From positions 9,255 through 73,254 of the forward strand of contig UQTA01000009.1 in assembly GCA_900543885.1 (NCBI GenBank): a stretch of 64,000 nt of DNA, written 5' to 3'. Positions within the stretch are counted from its first letter, which is position 1, and the number at the start of each line of letters is the position of its first letter. Below, piece by piece: positions 16,090 to 24,583 of this stretch. Origin of the DNA: an uncultured Clostridium sp. GTDB lineage: Bacteria; Bacillota; Clostridia; Lachnospirales; Lachnospiraceae. A model generated the notes under the pieces. The model was not told the origin of the DNA and did no database searches. It saw only the letters and a list, made by a program, of their open reading frames with translations. Made by a program: the position numbers and the translations under genes.

Positions 16090-16944
16090 ATGAATGGTTC
16101 AGACCGTATGGGAATGGATAAAAGAAAATATTTTCTGTTAAAAACGGTGATCTTTCTGTTTATGTTGGCTGCAGCATTGATCGCATTGTTCCCTTTCTAT
16201 TGGATGTTTGTAACTGCCGTAAAGCCGATCGATGAGATCTTTGCTTTTCCGCCGAAGCTGTGGCCAGGTGAATTTATCTGGAGCAACTTTGCAACTGCTT
16301 TATCCAGAGCACCGTTTGGGCTGTATTTCAGAAACAGCTTTATTGTAACAACTCTTTCAACATTGATCACTGTATGCATTAACCTGTTAGCGGGATTTGC
16401 TTTTGCAAAGTATAAATTTAAGGGAAAAGAATTTTTCTTTATGATTGTATTAAGCACTCTGATGATTCCGTTACAGGTTACTATGATCCCGGTTTTCGTT
16501 ATTGCATCTAAACTGGGCATCAGAAATACACTTTGGGGTGTTATCATCCCGCCTTGTGCAGAAGCACTTGGTCTGTTTTTATCCAGACAGTTTATCAGCG
16601 ATATCCCGGATGGACTGTTAGAGGCAGGAAGAATTGATGGTGCAAGTGAATTTACTATTTTCACGAAGATCATTCTTCCAAATGTAAAGCCGTTAATTAG
16701 TGTACTGGTCATCTTTACAGTTATGTGGAGATGGAATGATCTCCAGTGGCCGTTGATCATGCTTTCCAGTGAGAAGTTTTATACCGTACAGTTAGGTCTT
16801 TCCAACTTAAACGGTGCACAGTATGTAAACTGGAATGATATGATGGCAGCATCCCTTATTTCGGTTATACCTGTTTTGACCGTATTCCTTATTTTCCAGA
16901 AGCAATTTGTACAGGGGGTTGCATCCAGCGGAATCAAGGGATAA
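16090..16944 (+). CDS. Sugar ABC transporter permease, MalG-like
   Basis: A 284-residue partner permease with about six membrane segments and an EAA loop reading EAGRIDGASEFTIFTKIILP (about residues 178-197). Only three bases separate it from the first permease. The site AAGGAGG lies inside the end of the previous gene, so translation is coupled. With its neighbour it forms the CUT1 channel. Confidence 0.95.
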   Translation: MNGSDRMGMDKRKYFLLKTVIFLFMLAAALIALFPFYWMFVTAVKPIDEIFAFPPKLWPGEFIWSNFATALSRAPFGLYFRNSFIVTTLSTLITVCINLLAGFAFAKYKFKGKEFFFMIVLSTLMIPLQVTMIPVFVIASKLGIRNTLWGVIIPPCAEALGLFLSRQFISDIPDGLLEAGRIDGASEFTIFTKIILPNVKPLISVLVIFTVMWRWNDLQWPLIMLSSEKFYTVQLGLSNLNGAQYVNWNDMMAASLISVIPVLTVFLIFQKQFVQGVASSGIKG

Positions 16945-17014
16945 TAAGTGGCCGAAAACAGGAAAAACAATCATAAAAACTATTTAAGAATATTATTTTA
17001 AGGAGGAAGGTTTT

Positions 17015-18412
17015 ATGAGTAAAAGCAAATTAATGAGGTCCATGTCAATTGTTATGGCAGCAGCTATGATGAGTGGTCTGACAGCCTGCGGTGGCGGTGG
17101 AAGCACCCAGACAACAGCAGCACCGGCAGAGACAAAGGCAGAAGCGGCAGCTTCCGAAGCAAACGGGGAAAAGAAGGAAGAAGCAGCTGCAGCAACAGAA
17201 GAACTGGTGGCAGAAGATGGTGCAGAGATCGAAGTTGCATACTGGGAAGGTTCCGCATCTGATAAGGAAGCATGGGACGAGCTGCTTGCAAATCTGCAGA
17301 AGGATCATCCTGAGATCAAGATCATTCCTCAGACCTATCCATCCTCAGACTTCAGAGATATGCTGGATACCCGAATCGCTGGTAATGACTGGCCGGATGT
17401 TATCCGTTATACCTATCAGCGTCTTGGTAAGTTCAAAAAGGCAGATGTTATGTTAGACTTATCTCCATACATTTCCCAGGAAAGCTTGGACGGTATTTCA
17501 CCTGCATTTCTGTCAGCTTGCCAGTATGATGGAAAGTTAGTAGCAATGCCGCATCACACCGATACAATGGCAATGTTCTACAACAAGAGAATGTTTGAAG
17601 AAGCAGGAATCCGTATCCCAACCAGCGTTGAAGACGGATATACCTGGGAAGAACTGACTGATATTGCAAGAACCTTAAAGGAAAAATACAACCTGCCATA
17701 CGCATTTGGCGGAATCTGGGAGAACAACAGTGGATACCGTTATCTGCCATTCTTATATATGAACGGCGGTTCTGTATTAAACGAGGCTCAGGATGCAGTT
17801 ACCATGGACAGCCCAGAAGTATTGGAGGCTATCAAGCTGTATGAAGACTGGAGAAAAGAAGACCTGGTTGCTAATACCGCGTTCTCTGGTGCAACTACAA
17901 CCAACTCTCTGTTTGTAGCTGAGCAGATCGCATTCACCTTCTCTGGAAGCTGGCATTGCTCTTACATGCAGGAAAATATGGGTGACAAATGGGGTATGAC
18001 CTATATGCCGATCAGAAATGGAAAGACAAGTTCTGATATGGGTGGAAACGCTGTATTCGCATATGCAGATACTAAGTATCCAAAGGCAGCAGCTATCGTA
18101 GTTGATTACATCACTAATGAAGAAAACATGAAGAAATTCTGTGAGACCGGTTCTTTCATTCCTGTAAGAACCAAGCTCCTGGAAGGTGGAGTAGAGTATA
18201 AGTCCTTTAAAGATGAGATGAAGATCTTAAATGACATCGTTGGAACCATTGATCCTAAGATGGCAGCAGATGAAACTTCTGTAGCATTCCAGCAGTTAAA
18301 TGAAGTATTCAACGAAGAAATGGATCCACTTGCAGTAAATAACTCTGCAACAGCAGAAGAAGTTGCAGCTAACTGCCAGGAGCGTATGACAGAAGTATTA
18401 GAGGAACAGTAA
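17015..18412 (+). CDS. Sugar-binding lipoprotein of the ABC transporter
   Basis: A 465-residue extracellular solute-binding protein (family 1). The lipoprotein signal ends in LTAC with Cys25 as the lipid anchor, followed by a low-complexity Gly/Thr/Ala/Glu linker (about residues 26-70) that spaces the domain from the membrane. The mature part begins IEVAYWEGSASDKEAWDELL and has a NNSGYRYLPFLYMNGG segment. An AGGAGG site precedes it. The gene lies between the permeases and the GH4 enzyme and is expected to capture raffinose-type or melibiose-type sugars; specificity cannot be read from sequence. Confidence 0.94.
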   Translation: MSKSKLMRSMSIVMAAAMMSGLTACGGGGSTQTTAAPAETKAEAAASEANGEKKEEAAAATEELVAEDGAEIEVAYWEGSASDKEAWDELLANLQKDHPEIKIIPQTYPSSDFRDMLDTRIAGNDWPDVIRYTYQRLGKFKKADVMLDLSPYISQESLDGISPAFLSACQYDGKLVAMPHHTDTMAMFYNKRMFEEAGIRIPTSVEDGYTWEELTDIARTLKEKYNLPYAFGGIWENNSGYRYLPFLYMNGGSVLNEAQDAVTMDSPEVLEAIKLYEDWRKEDLVANTAFSGATTTNSLFVAEQIAFTFSGSWHCSYMQENMGDKWGMTYMPIRNGKTSSDMGGNAVFAYADTKYPKAAAIVVDYITNEENMKKFCETGSFIPVRTKLLEGGVEYKSFKDEMKILNDIVGTIDPKMAADETSVAFQQLNEVFNEEMDPLAVNNSATAEEVAANCQERMTEVLEEQ

Positions 18413-18462
18413 AACTACAAAAACACATAAGTAAGGATTTTTGAGAGGAGCAGATTCAGATT

Positions 18463-19773
18463 ATGGCCATTAAAATTACCTTTCTGGGAGCTGGAAGTTC
18501 TGTATTTGTAAGAAATGTTCTTGGCGACTGTATCATCCACCCGGAATTAGAAGACCTGACCTTTGCGCTGTATGATATTGATGCACAGAGACTGGAAGAT
18601 AGTTACCTGATGCTTCATGCGATCTGCGCCCACTATGGAAAGAGTGTGAAAATGGAAAAATATGTGGGAGTTGAAGAACTTCCACAGGCACTTACCGGTG
18701 CCAATTTCCTGATCTGCGCGATCCAGGTTGGCGGATATGATCCTTGTACGATCTCGGATTTTGAGATTCCAAAGAAATACGGCTTAAGACAGACCATTGC
18801 AGATACCTTAGGTGTTGGCGGTGTGTTCCGTGCACTGCGCACCATTCCTGTAATGGAGATGTTTGGAAAGATGGCTGAAAAATACTGCCCGAATGCAGTA
18901 TTCCTTAACTATTCCAATCCGATGGCTATGTTAAGCGGCTACATGGAGCGCTACTGCAATATCCAGTTTGTAGGACTGTGCCACAGTGTACAGGTGGCAG
19001 TTCCAAAGCTGTTTGCAGGACTGGGAATGGAATATGATTCCAGAGTCCAGTGGAAGATAGCAGGTATCAACCATATGGCATGGCTGCTGGAAGTATCCAA
19101 AGACGGAGTAGACCTTTATCCAGAAATAAAACGTCGTTCAAAGGAACAGGGGTATCCGGAAAATGATAAGGTCCGTCATGAGATCATGCATCGCTTCGGC
19201 TATTATGTAACAGAGTCCAGCGAGCATAATGCAGAGTATATGCCATACTTTATTAAGGATAAGTATCCGGAGCTGATCGAACGTTTTAATATCCCGTTAG
19301 ACGAGTATCCAAGAAGATGTATCCGAAATATTGAAGAATGGGCCAAAATGAGGGAAGATCTGATCAATTCACCGGATCTGACACATGAAGAGTCCAGAGA
19401 ATATGCAGCCAAGATCATTAACTCTATCGTCAATAACAAGCCGTTTAAATTCGGCGGAAATGTGATCAACCACGGTCTGATCCCGAATCTGCCTTCCAAT
19501 GCCTGTGTAGAGGTACCTTGTATCACGGATGCTTCCGGAATCGCTCCTGTTTATGTAGGAGAACTTCCAGAGCAGCTGGCAGCATTGAATCGTACTAATA
19601 TTAATGTACAGCTGATGGCGATTGAAGCAGCAAGGACAAAGAAAAAAGAGGCTGTTTACCAGGCAGTTATGCTGGATCCTCATGCGGCAGCTGAGTTATC
19701 TATGGATGATATTGTCAGCATGTGTGATGATCTGTTTGAGGCACACAAAGACTGGATGCCGGAATATCATTGA
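18463..19773 (+). CDS. GH4 alpha-galactosidase/alpha-glucosidase-like enzyme
   Basis: A 436-residue member of glycoside hydrolase family 4, which uses NAD+ and a divalent metal in an oxidation-elimination mechanism. Visible landmarks are the N-terminal nucleotide fold (ITFLGAGSSVFVRNVLGD), the DTLGVGGVFRALRT segment, an NYSNPMAM metal-site segment, the metal-binding Cys and His in GLCHSVQ (about residue 174) and NHMAWLLE (about residue 202). The context argues for alpha-galactosidase (MelA-like) activity, but GH4 members also act on alpha-glucosides or galacturonides. It closes the operon before a terminator. Having GH36 and GH4 enzymes together gives two mechanisms for the same linkage. Confidence 0.93.
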   Translation: MAIKITFLGAGSSVFVRNVLGDCIIHPELEDLTFALYDIDAQRLEDSYLMLHAICAHYGKSVKMEKYVGVEELPQALTGANFLICAIQVGGYDPCTISDFEIPKKYGLRQTIADTLGVGGVFRALRTIPVMEMFGKMAEKYCPNAVFLNYSNPMAMLSGYMERYCNIQFVGLCHSVQVAVPKLFAGLGMEYDSRVQWKIAGINHMAWLLEVSKDGVDLYPEIKRRSKEQGYPENDKVRHEIMHRFGYYVTESSEHNAEYMPYFIKDKYPELIERFNIPLDEYPRRCIRNIEEWAKMREDLINSPDLTHEESREYAAKIINSIVNNKPFKFGGNVINHGLIPNLPSNACVEVPCITDASGIAPVYVGELPEQLAALNRTNINVQLMAIEAARTKKKEAVYQAVMLDPHAAAELSMDDIVSMCDDLFEAHKDWMPEYH

Positions 19774-19807
19774 TCTGTCATAGGGAAGAGATAATGAGTA
19801 AAACAGG

Positions 19808-19838
19808 GGGGAGAAAGCGGGTATGCTTTCTCCCTTTT
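19808..19838 (+). terminator. Terminator of the alpha-galactoside operon
   Basis: GGGAGAAAGC and GCTTTCTCCC form a perfect 10-bp stem followed by TTTT. Confidence 0.88.
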
Positions 19839-19936
19839 GTGTTGATATGTATCTGTAAGCGACGGATGACAGTAGGCCTTACAGGCCAGATATTTGAGGA
19901 AGATTACTTGCAGCAGTTTAAACAGGCAGTGTGTAA

Positions 19937-20281
19937 GGAGGACTTTGCGGTCAGGAAGAGCTGACTGTGATCGGACCGGCTGTGGAAAAGGCGAAAAAGG
20001 AAGGAATCAATGTGAAAGGTCCATTTCCAGCAGATACATTATTTAAGCAGGCATTTGACGGCAGATTTCATGCAGTAGTGACTATGTATCATGATCAGGG
20101 ACAGATTGCATTAAAATTAAAAAGATTTGAACGTGGAATCACTATTGGCGGAGGCTTAAGGCTTCCTGCCACTACCTGTGCTCACGGAACAGCACATGAT
20201 ATTGCATGGAAAGGGATCGCATCTGTCCAGTCACTGGAAAACGCTTACCGTATGGTATGCAGAATGGCAGAAAACGGATAA
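19937..20281 (+). pseudogene. Remnant of pdxA (C-terminal third of 4-hydroxythreonine-4-phosphate dehydrogenase family)
   Basis: From 19937 the frame encodes GGLCGQEE, matching the GGLFGREE region of PdxA, then IGPAVEKAKKEGINVKGPFPADTLF, the metal-ligand segment VVTMYHDQGQIALKL and the tail CAHGTAHDIAWKG. Only about 114 residues remain of the roughly 330 in PdxA. A TAA lies immediately upstream in frame, and there is no start codon with a ribosome-binding site; a GTG at 19967 is the only option and has none. The N-terminal two thirds are gone; 19840-19936 shows no recognisable PdxA. A terminator follows. The sequence is closer in style to PdxA2-type proteins than to the B6 enzyme. Confidence 0.8.
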
Positions 20282-20298
20282 TAGCTGCACTATAACAG

Positions 20299-20333
20299 AA
20301 AACCAGCCTGGCATTATGCCATGGCTGGTTTTT
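20299..20333. terminator. Terminator after the pdxA remnant, overlapping the MATE 3' end
   Basis: AAACCAGCC and GGCTGGTTT enclose a further TGGCAT/TGCCA stem, with T-runs on both strands. The last codons and the stop of the minus-strand MATE gene lie inside this hairpin. Confidence 0.8.
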
Positions 20334-21669
20334 GGGGAAATATATGTCTGTAAATATGCAGGAAATAGATGATCTCTGCCACTGCTGTAATGCTCCAGGA
20401 AAAGACATAAAGCAGATACAGGGACGGGATTGTTTTAAAATATGCAAATACGGTATATACCCAGAGCACACGGAAAACACAGGATCCCATAATAACGATA
20501 AACATGGGAACAAGACTTTTTCCAAGTGCACGGGAAGCTGCGATCGTACAGTCCATAAATGCAGATACACCATAAGAAAAGCCCATAATGGTAAGGCGCT
20601 TAAGACCGGCAGTAATAACATCTGGATCAGAAGTAAACAGAGATAAAAACTGCCGTCCGAAGATAACAAGGAGCAGTCCCATAGCGCCGCCGATGCCGAA
20701 GGAATACAGCAGGCTGATCAGATAGCTTTTCAGTACACGATCCTGTTTTCCTGCTCCCAGATTCTGGCTCATAAAGCTGGCACAGGCAGTATAGATAGCT
20801 GCCATTACATCATAGATCAGGCCATCAGAGTTTGCTGCAGCAGAATTTCCTGCAACCATGGTAGCACTGAAAGAGTTAACACCTACCTGTACAAAAAGGT
20901 TTGCAAGGGCGAAGATGGCATTTTGCAATCCGGATGGAATGCCGATCTTTAGGATATCAACGGTTTTTGATGGATCAAGGCGCAGCAAAGAAAGATGGAG
21001 CTGATAATCGGACTTAATGCAGAACAGGTCTCTGGCGATCAGTACCGCTGATACGTATTGGGATAAAGCACTGGCAGTTGCTACACCGGCTACATCCATT
21101 TTGCAGACGATAACGAAGAACAGATTCATAAATACATTTAAAATGCCTGCAAAGAGCAGGTAACGAACTGGTCTGGCTGTATCACCATCTGCACTGAAAA
21201 TAGCATTACCGCAGTTATAAACAGCTAAGGCAGGCATGCCAAGAAAATAAATGCGCAGATACAACACGGAGCCGTCGATCAGTTCTTCTTTGGTATGTAA
21301 AAGTTCCAGGACCGGTCTTGCAAAGCAGACGCCGAATAACAGCAGGGCCAGGCCGCTTAAAATACTGACGATGAGGGCAGAGTGAACCGTGTATGAAAGC
21401 GCCTGCTTTTTTCCGGCTCCCAGATAAAGGGCAGTAAGAACATTAATACCGCCTGCCAGACCAATGAGAAAGCCGGTAAACATTGTTACCAGGATAGCGG
21501 TAGAGCCTACAGAACCTAAAGCAAGTGGTCCGGCAAACCGTCCTACAACAGCAATGTCCGACATATTAAAAAGAACCTGAAGAATATTGGAAAGCATCAG
21601 CGGTATACTGAAGATGAAGATGTTTTTCCAAAGAGATCCATGTGTCAGATCCTTAGATGGCCTTTTCAT
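20314..21669 (-). CDS. MATE family efflux transporter
   Basis: A polytopic exporter of 451 residues with about 12 hydrophobic segments and MATE landmarks (IPLMLSNILQVLFNMSDIAVVGRFAG near the N terminus, GIPSGLQNAIFALANLFVQ at the start of the second half). It is related to the DinF/NorM-type branch and differs clearly from the MATE at 6.5 kb. I choose ATG 21669: GGAG lies nine bases before it, whereas the upstream TTG at 21684 has none. The gene has a minus-strand promoter at 21932-21960, a leader hairpin and a palindromic element (21710-21861) inside its untranslated leader. Confidence 0.92.
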   Translation of the reverse strand: MKRPSKDLTHGSLWKNIFIFSIPLMLSNILQVLFNMSDIAVVGRFAGPLALGSVGSTAILVTMFTGFLIGLAGGINVLTALYLGAGKKQALSYTVHSALIVSILSGLALLLFGVCFARPVLELLHTKEELIDGSVLYLRIYFLGMPALAVYNCGNAIFSADGDTARPVRYLLFAGILNVFMNLFFVIVCKMDVAGVATASALSQYVSAVLIARDLFCIKSDYQLHLSLLRLDPSKTVDILKIGIPSGLQNAIFALANLFVQVGVNSFSATMVAGNSAAANSDGLIYDVMAAIYTACASFMSQNLGAGKQDRVLKSYLISLLYSFGIGGAMGLLLVIFGRQFLSLFTSDPDVITAGLKRLTIMGFSYGVSAFMDCTIAASRALGKSLVPMFIVIMGSCVFRVLWVYTVFAYFKTIPSLYLLYVFSWSITAVAEIIYFLHIYRHIFPQKPAMA

Positions 21670-21709
21670 AAGAAGATTCTCCAATCATAAAAATTTGTTT
21701 TGTAAAATT

Positions 21710-21861
21710 GTTACAGTTCAGCCTTGCATCTTCTTGCCCGCTTGCAGCGGACAAGAAGCTTTGGGGCGTCAGCCTTATGAAGATTTAGTGCCAAAAGCAC
21801 TTATGAAAACAAGTTTTCAACGTACTTTTAACACTAAATCTTCGCAAGGCTGAACTGTAAC
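21710..21861 (-). repeat. Composite palindromic element, copy 2 (family P1, complete)
   Basis: Begins GTTACAGTTCAGCCTTGC and ends with its exact reverse complement (18-bp perfect inverted ends). It contains the arm hairpin (TTCTTGCCCGC against GCGGACAAGAA) and the longer AAGATTTAG/CTAAATCTT hairpin. The 9-bp TGTAAAATT occurs directly on both sides (21701-21709 and 21862-21870), as expected of a target duplication; the next seven bases on the right, GTTACAG, also match the element end. It lies in the 5' leader of the minus-strand MATE gene. Confidence 0.88.
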
Positions 21862-21881
21862 TGTAAAATTGTTACAGAGAT

Positions 21882-21919
21882 AAAAAAAGACCCATAACAC
21901 AGATGGTTTCTGTGGTATC
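21882..21919 (-). terminator. Possible attenuator in the MATE leader
   Basis: On the minus strand, ATACCACAGA pairs with TCTGTGTTAT (one mismatch, five-base loop) and is followed by GGGTC and seven Ts. It lies between the promoter and the MATE gene, so it could attenuate expression. Confidence 0.5.
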
Positions 21920-21931
21920 AGCACTACCCAC

Positions 21932-21960
21932 AGTATAACATACAGGGGTATTGTCTACAA
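21932..21960 (-). promoter_or_regulatory. Promoter of the minus-strand MATE gene
   Basis: On the minus strand TTGTAG (21960-21955), a 17-base spacer and TATACT (21937-21932). The resulting leader of about 255 nt would include an attenuator-like hairpin and palindromic element copy 2. Confidence 0.65.
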
Positions 21961-21995
21961 GAGATGAAAAAATAAAAAAAATTTCAAAAAAGGTA

Positions 21996-22024
21996 TTGCA
22001 AAACTAAAAAACCTATGGTATATT
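21996..22024 (+). promoter_or_regulatory. Promoter of the two tRNA-Leu genes
   Basis: TTGCAA at 21996-22001, a 17-base spacer and TATATT at 22019-22024, only 12 bases before the first tRNA. Confidence 0.75.
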
Positions 22025-22036
22025 ATAACACGTGCT

Positions 22037-22120
22037 GCGGGAGTGCTGGAATTGGCAGACAGGCAAGACTAAGGATCTTGTGGTTGCATGATCGTGTGGG
22101 TTCAAGTCCCATCTCCCGCA
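22037..22120 (+). tRNA. tRNA-Leu, anticodon AAG
   Basis: An 84-nt class II tRNA. The acceptor stem pairs GCGGGAG with CTCCCGC and the discriminator is A. The anticodon arm CAAGA/TCTTG encloses loop CTAAGGA, giving anticodon AAG, whose first base would be modified to inosine. A variable arm and the GGTTCAAGTCCC T-arm are present; the CCA end is not encoded. Confidence 0.92.
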
Positions 22121-22160
22121 CTGGTACTTAAAAGTACCGTGCTTAATTAAATAAGCGAAT

Positions 22161-22244
22161 GCAGAAGTGGCGGAATTGGCAGACGCGCACGGTTCAGGTC
22201 CGTGTGGTAGTAATACCTTGAGGGTTCGACTCCCTTCTTCTGCA
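22161..22244 (+). tRNA. tRNA-Leu, anticodon CAG
   Basis: An 84-nt class II tRNA. The acceptor stem pairs GCAGAAG with CTTCTGC. The anticodon arm CACGG/CCGTG encloses loop TTCAGGT, giving anticodon CAG (codon CUG). The long variable arm and the GGTTCGACTCCC T-arm are clear. CCA is not encoded. Co-transcribed with the AAG tRNA 40 bases upstream. Confidence 0.93.
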
Positions 22245-22251
22245 GGACTTA

Positions 22252-22285
22252 GACAGGAACTTGGAAACAGGTTCCTGTTTTTCTT
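22252..22285 (+). terminator. Terminator of the tRNA-Leu pair
   Basis: ACAGGAAC pairs with GTTCCTGT and is followed by a T-rich run. Confidence 0.85.
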
Positions 22286-22367
22286 TTGTATAAAACTCAG
22301 AAGTACACTACGGACACAGAAAAGATTTTGTTGATGTAGTTTGAAGATTATAATCAGGAGATTGTGG

Positions 22368-22721
22368 ATGGATTTTTATAAACGTCTTGGAATTGTCTGC
22401 AATGGGGTTCCAAAAGGAAAGGTTATTACGTATGGTCAGGCGGCACTTTTATGCGGCTTCCCTAAAAATGCCAGACAAGTGGGATATGGACTAAAAAAAG
22501 AACGGGCAGGAAAAGTACCGGCCCATCGCGTGGTAAACAGTCAGGGAGTACTTTCTGGTGCGGCGTCCTTTGAATATATAGATATGCAGCGCCTTCTTCT
22601 GGAAGGGGAAGGCGTAGAAGTATCTGTGGATAATAAAGTAGATCTGAAAAAATATGGGTGGAAAAACACTTTGGAGGAAGCAGAAGTTTTCCGGGAAACA
22701 TTCCGAAAACTGGGTATATAG
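22368..22721 (+). CDS. Alkyltransferase-like protein (MGMT family, no catalytic Cys)
   Basis: A 117-residue protein covering the DNA-binding domain of O6-alkylguanine-DNA alkyltransferases: PKGKVITYGQAALLCGFPKNARQVG is the helix-turn-helix and arginine-finger region. The active-site motif PCHRV reads PAHRVV here, so the methyl-accepting cysteine is replaced by alanine. That makes it an ATL (alkyltransferase-like) protein, which flips damaged bases and recruits nucleotide excision repair rather than repairing directly. The start is ATG 22368 with CAGGAG upstream; a longer frame from 22341 lacks a site. It converges on the minus-strand histidine kinase. Confidence 0.87.
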   Translation: MDFYKRLGIVCNGVPKGKVITYGQAALLCGFPKNARQVGYGLKKERAGKVPAHRVVNSQGVLSGAASFEYIDMQRLLLEGEGVEVSVDNKVDLKKYGWKNTLEEAEVFRETFRKLGI

Positions 22722-22747
22722 TGTATGATTCAAAATCAAATAGGCTT

Positions 22748-24583
22748 TTAAAGTTCATCCTCCAGCGCCGGGATACGTACGGTCACTTCTGTGCCCTGAC
22801 CAGGTACACTGGTAAAAGAAAGACCGTATTTACTGCCGTACAGACTTTTAAGCCTTAGATTGGTATTAGATACACCTACATGCCGGGAAGAAGAGCCGGT
22901 GGCAGCCTGTTTTTTTTCATCCAGAAGCGAATCCAGCTTTTCAGGAGGAATACCGGCACCATCATCAGAGATGATAAAAACAAGATCATCGTTTTCTTTC
23001 CATCCTGTTAAAAGGATAGTCCCTTGTTTCTCCTCTTTCATCATGATGCCATGAAGCAGGGCATTTTCCACAATAGGCTGGAAAGTAAGCCGGGGAATGG
23101 AAAAACTGCCAAGTTCAGGCGGTACATCGGCGATAAATTCCGCACAATCGTTGTAGCGCATATTTTGCAGCTGCATATAGAGAGAAACGTGAGTCACCTC
23201 GTCCTGAACGGTACTGATCAGATCTTTGCTGCCAAGTGTAAGACGGTAAAAGCGGGTCAGAGCCTGAACGGCTTCTGTTACTTTTTCACTTTGGCCGGAT
23301 TGGGAAAGCCAGTTGATCATATCCAGGGTATTATAGAGAAAATGAGGGTTGATCTGGGCCTGAAGTGCCCGAAACTCTGCATTTCGCAGTTCTTTTGCAG
23401 CTTTTTCTTCATAATCCATCAGCTGATTGATTTCAGCGGTCATATAGTTATAAGTTCCGGATAATACGCCGATCTCATCATTTCCTGCATCAGAAAGAGA
23501 TAAAGGCTCCGGCCGCCCTTTTCGTATCGTCTCCATCTGCAAAGCGACACCGATAATGCGGTCTGCAATGGATTCGGATAGTTTATAGGCAATAAAAAGA
23601 GCTGTCAGAGCAATAAGGCCGTAAATAAGGGCAAAATTAAAAATAACGGAGCGTCCTCTCCAGACAAGCTTTGTCTGTGGGATCAGAGATACCATATACC
23701 AGTCCGTGTTTTTCAAAGGGAAACGGGCAGTATAGGCAGAAAAATCATTATAGGCTACAAGATTAAATTGTCCGCTGGCATCAGGATCGGACTCAAAAGC
23801 CGGGATCACAAAATCACTGGAAAAAACAAAGGGACTGGAAGCTGCAAGTAGTTCACGGTCGTTATTAATGAGAAAAGAATATTCTCCTTTCATAGAAGAG
23901 TCCTTTTGCAGAATTTCCTCAAATGCTGTTTCTGAAAAATATATGACTGCATAGGCGGCGACATCATTGCTGCTTGTTTCGTTAGAACGGTATAGGATTT
24001 TTTTTACATAAGCTAAAGAACCATTTTCCTGTGCCTCTTTTTCGGAAAGCGCAGCTTTAGGCAGAAACTGCAGTGTTGTATCGGTATTTTCCAGTTTTAA
24101 AAACCAGGGACTGGATATACCGGACATGGGAACAAATACTTCCTGGTCAGGAGAATTAAATTTCTCCAGATTATGGTAAGTACGATCATCATAGTAAAAT
24201 TTCACTGATTCGATCAGAGAATGATCGGTCAGAGAATCTGCTAAACGGAGCAGGTTGCTGATCTTGAATCTGGAAGGGATCAGTCCCTGAGCCTGGGCAT
24301 TTGTAATATCAAACAGGTCTCTGGCAGAATTGGAGGAAGTCAGGGTATCAGATGCGTGGATCACATGTGAGACCAGATTTTCAGCAGATAACACAGACTG
24401 GGAGCTGAGAACCTGTTCTGAGCGAATGGTGTCATCTATAACAATACGGAAAATGTTAAGACAGAGGAAAATGATCAGTACAGCAGTAGGAATCAGAAAA
24501 AGGATGGTATGAGATACCACCAGTTTTTTCTTTAAACGCATGTCATAAATATAATAATGAAGGATACGGTCAAAAAGGTTCAT
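22748..24583 (-). CDS. Sensor histidine kinase, YesM-like
   Basis: A membrane kinase of about 611 residues. TM1 lies near residues 23-46 and TM2 near 312-333, with an extracellular sensor (Cache-like) between them, then HAMP, a His_kinase domain with the phosphoacceptor in INPHFLYNTLDMINW (about residue 415) and an HATPase_c domain with ISDDGAGIPPEKLD. This is the YesM/LytS-type layout that partners AraC-type response regulators. The ATG at 24583 overlaps the regulator's TGA by one base (TGATG); the upstream TTG is unlikely. No sugar transporter gene is adjacent, so the signal is unknown. Confidence 0.93.
   Translation of the reverse strand: MNLFDRILHYYIYDMRLKKKLVVSHTILFLIPTAVLIIFLCLNIFRIVIDDTIRSEQVLSSQSVLSAENLVSHVIHASDTLTSSNSARDLFDITNAQAQGLIPSRFKISNLLRLADSLTDHSLIESVKFYYDDRTYHNLEKFNSPDQEVFVPMSGISSPWFLKLENTDTTLQFLPKAALSEKEAQENGSLAYVKKILYRSNETSSNDVAAYAVIYFSETAFEEILQKDSSMKGEYSFLINNDRELLAASSPFVFSSDFVIPAFESDPDASGQFNLVAYNDFSAYTARFPLKNTDWYMVSLIPQTKLVWRGRSVIFNFALIYGLIALTALFIAYKLSESIADRIIGVALQMETIRKGRPEPLSLSDAGNDEIGVLSGTYNYMTAEINQLMDYEEKAAKELRNAEFRALQAQINPHFLYNTLDMINWLSQSGQSEKVTEAVQALTRFYRLTLGSKDLISTVQDEVTHVSLYMQLQNMRYNDCAEFIADVPPELGSFSIPRLTFQPIVENALLHGIMMKEEKQGTILLTGWKENDDLVFIISDDGAGIPPEKLDSLLDEKKQAATGSSSRHVGVSNTNLRLKSLYGSKYGLSFTSVPGQGTEVTVRIPALEDEL

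Noticed and set aside
17045..17308. Cys-rich reading frames opposite the sugar-binding protein's linker
   Set aside because: They mirror the Ala/Glu/Gly-rich coding sequence on the other strand; there is no start signal.
21710..21861. Full insertion sequence
   Set aside because: The element is only 152 bp and has no reading frame for a transposase.
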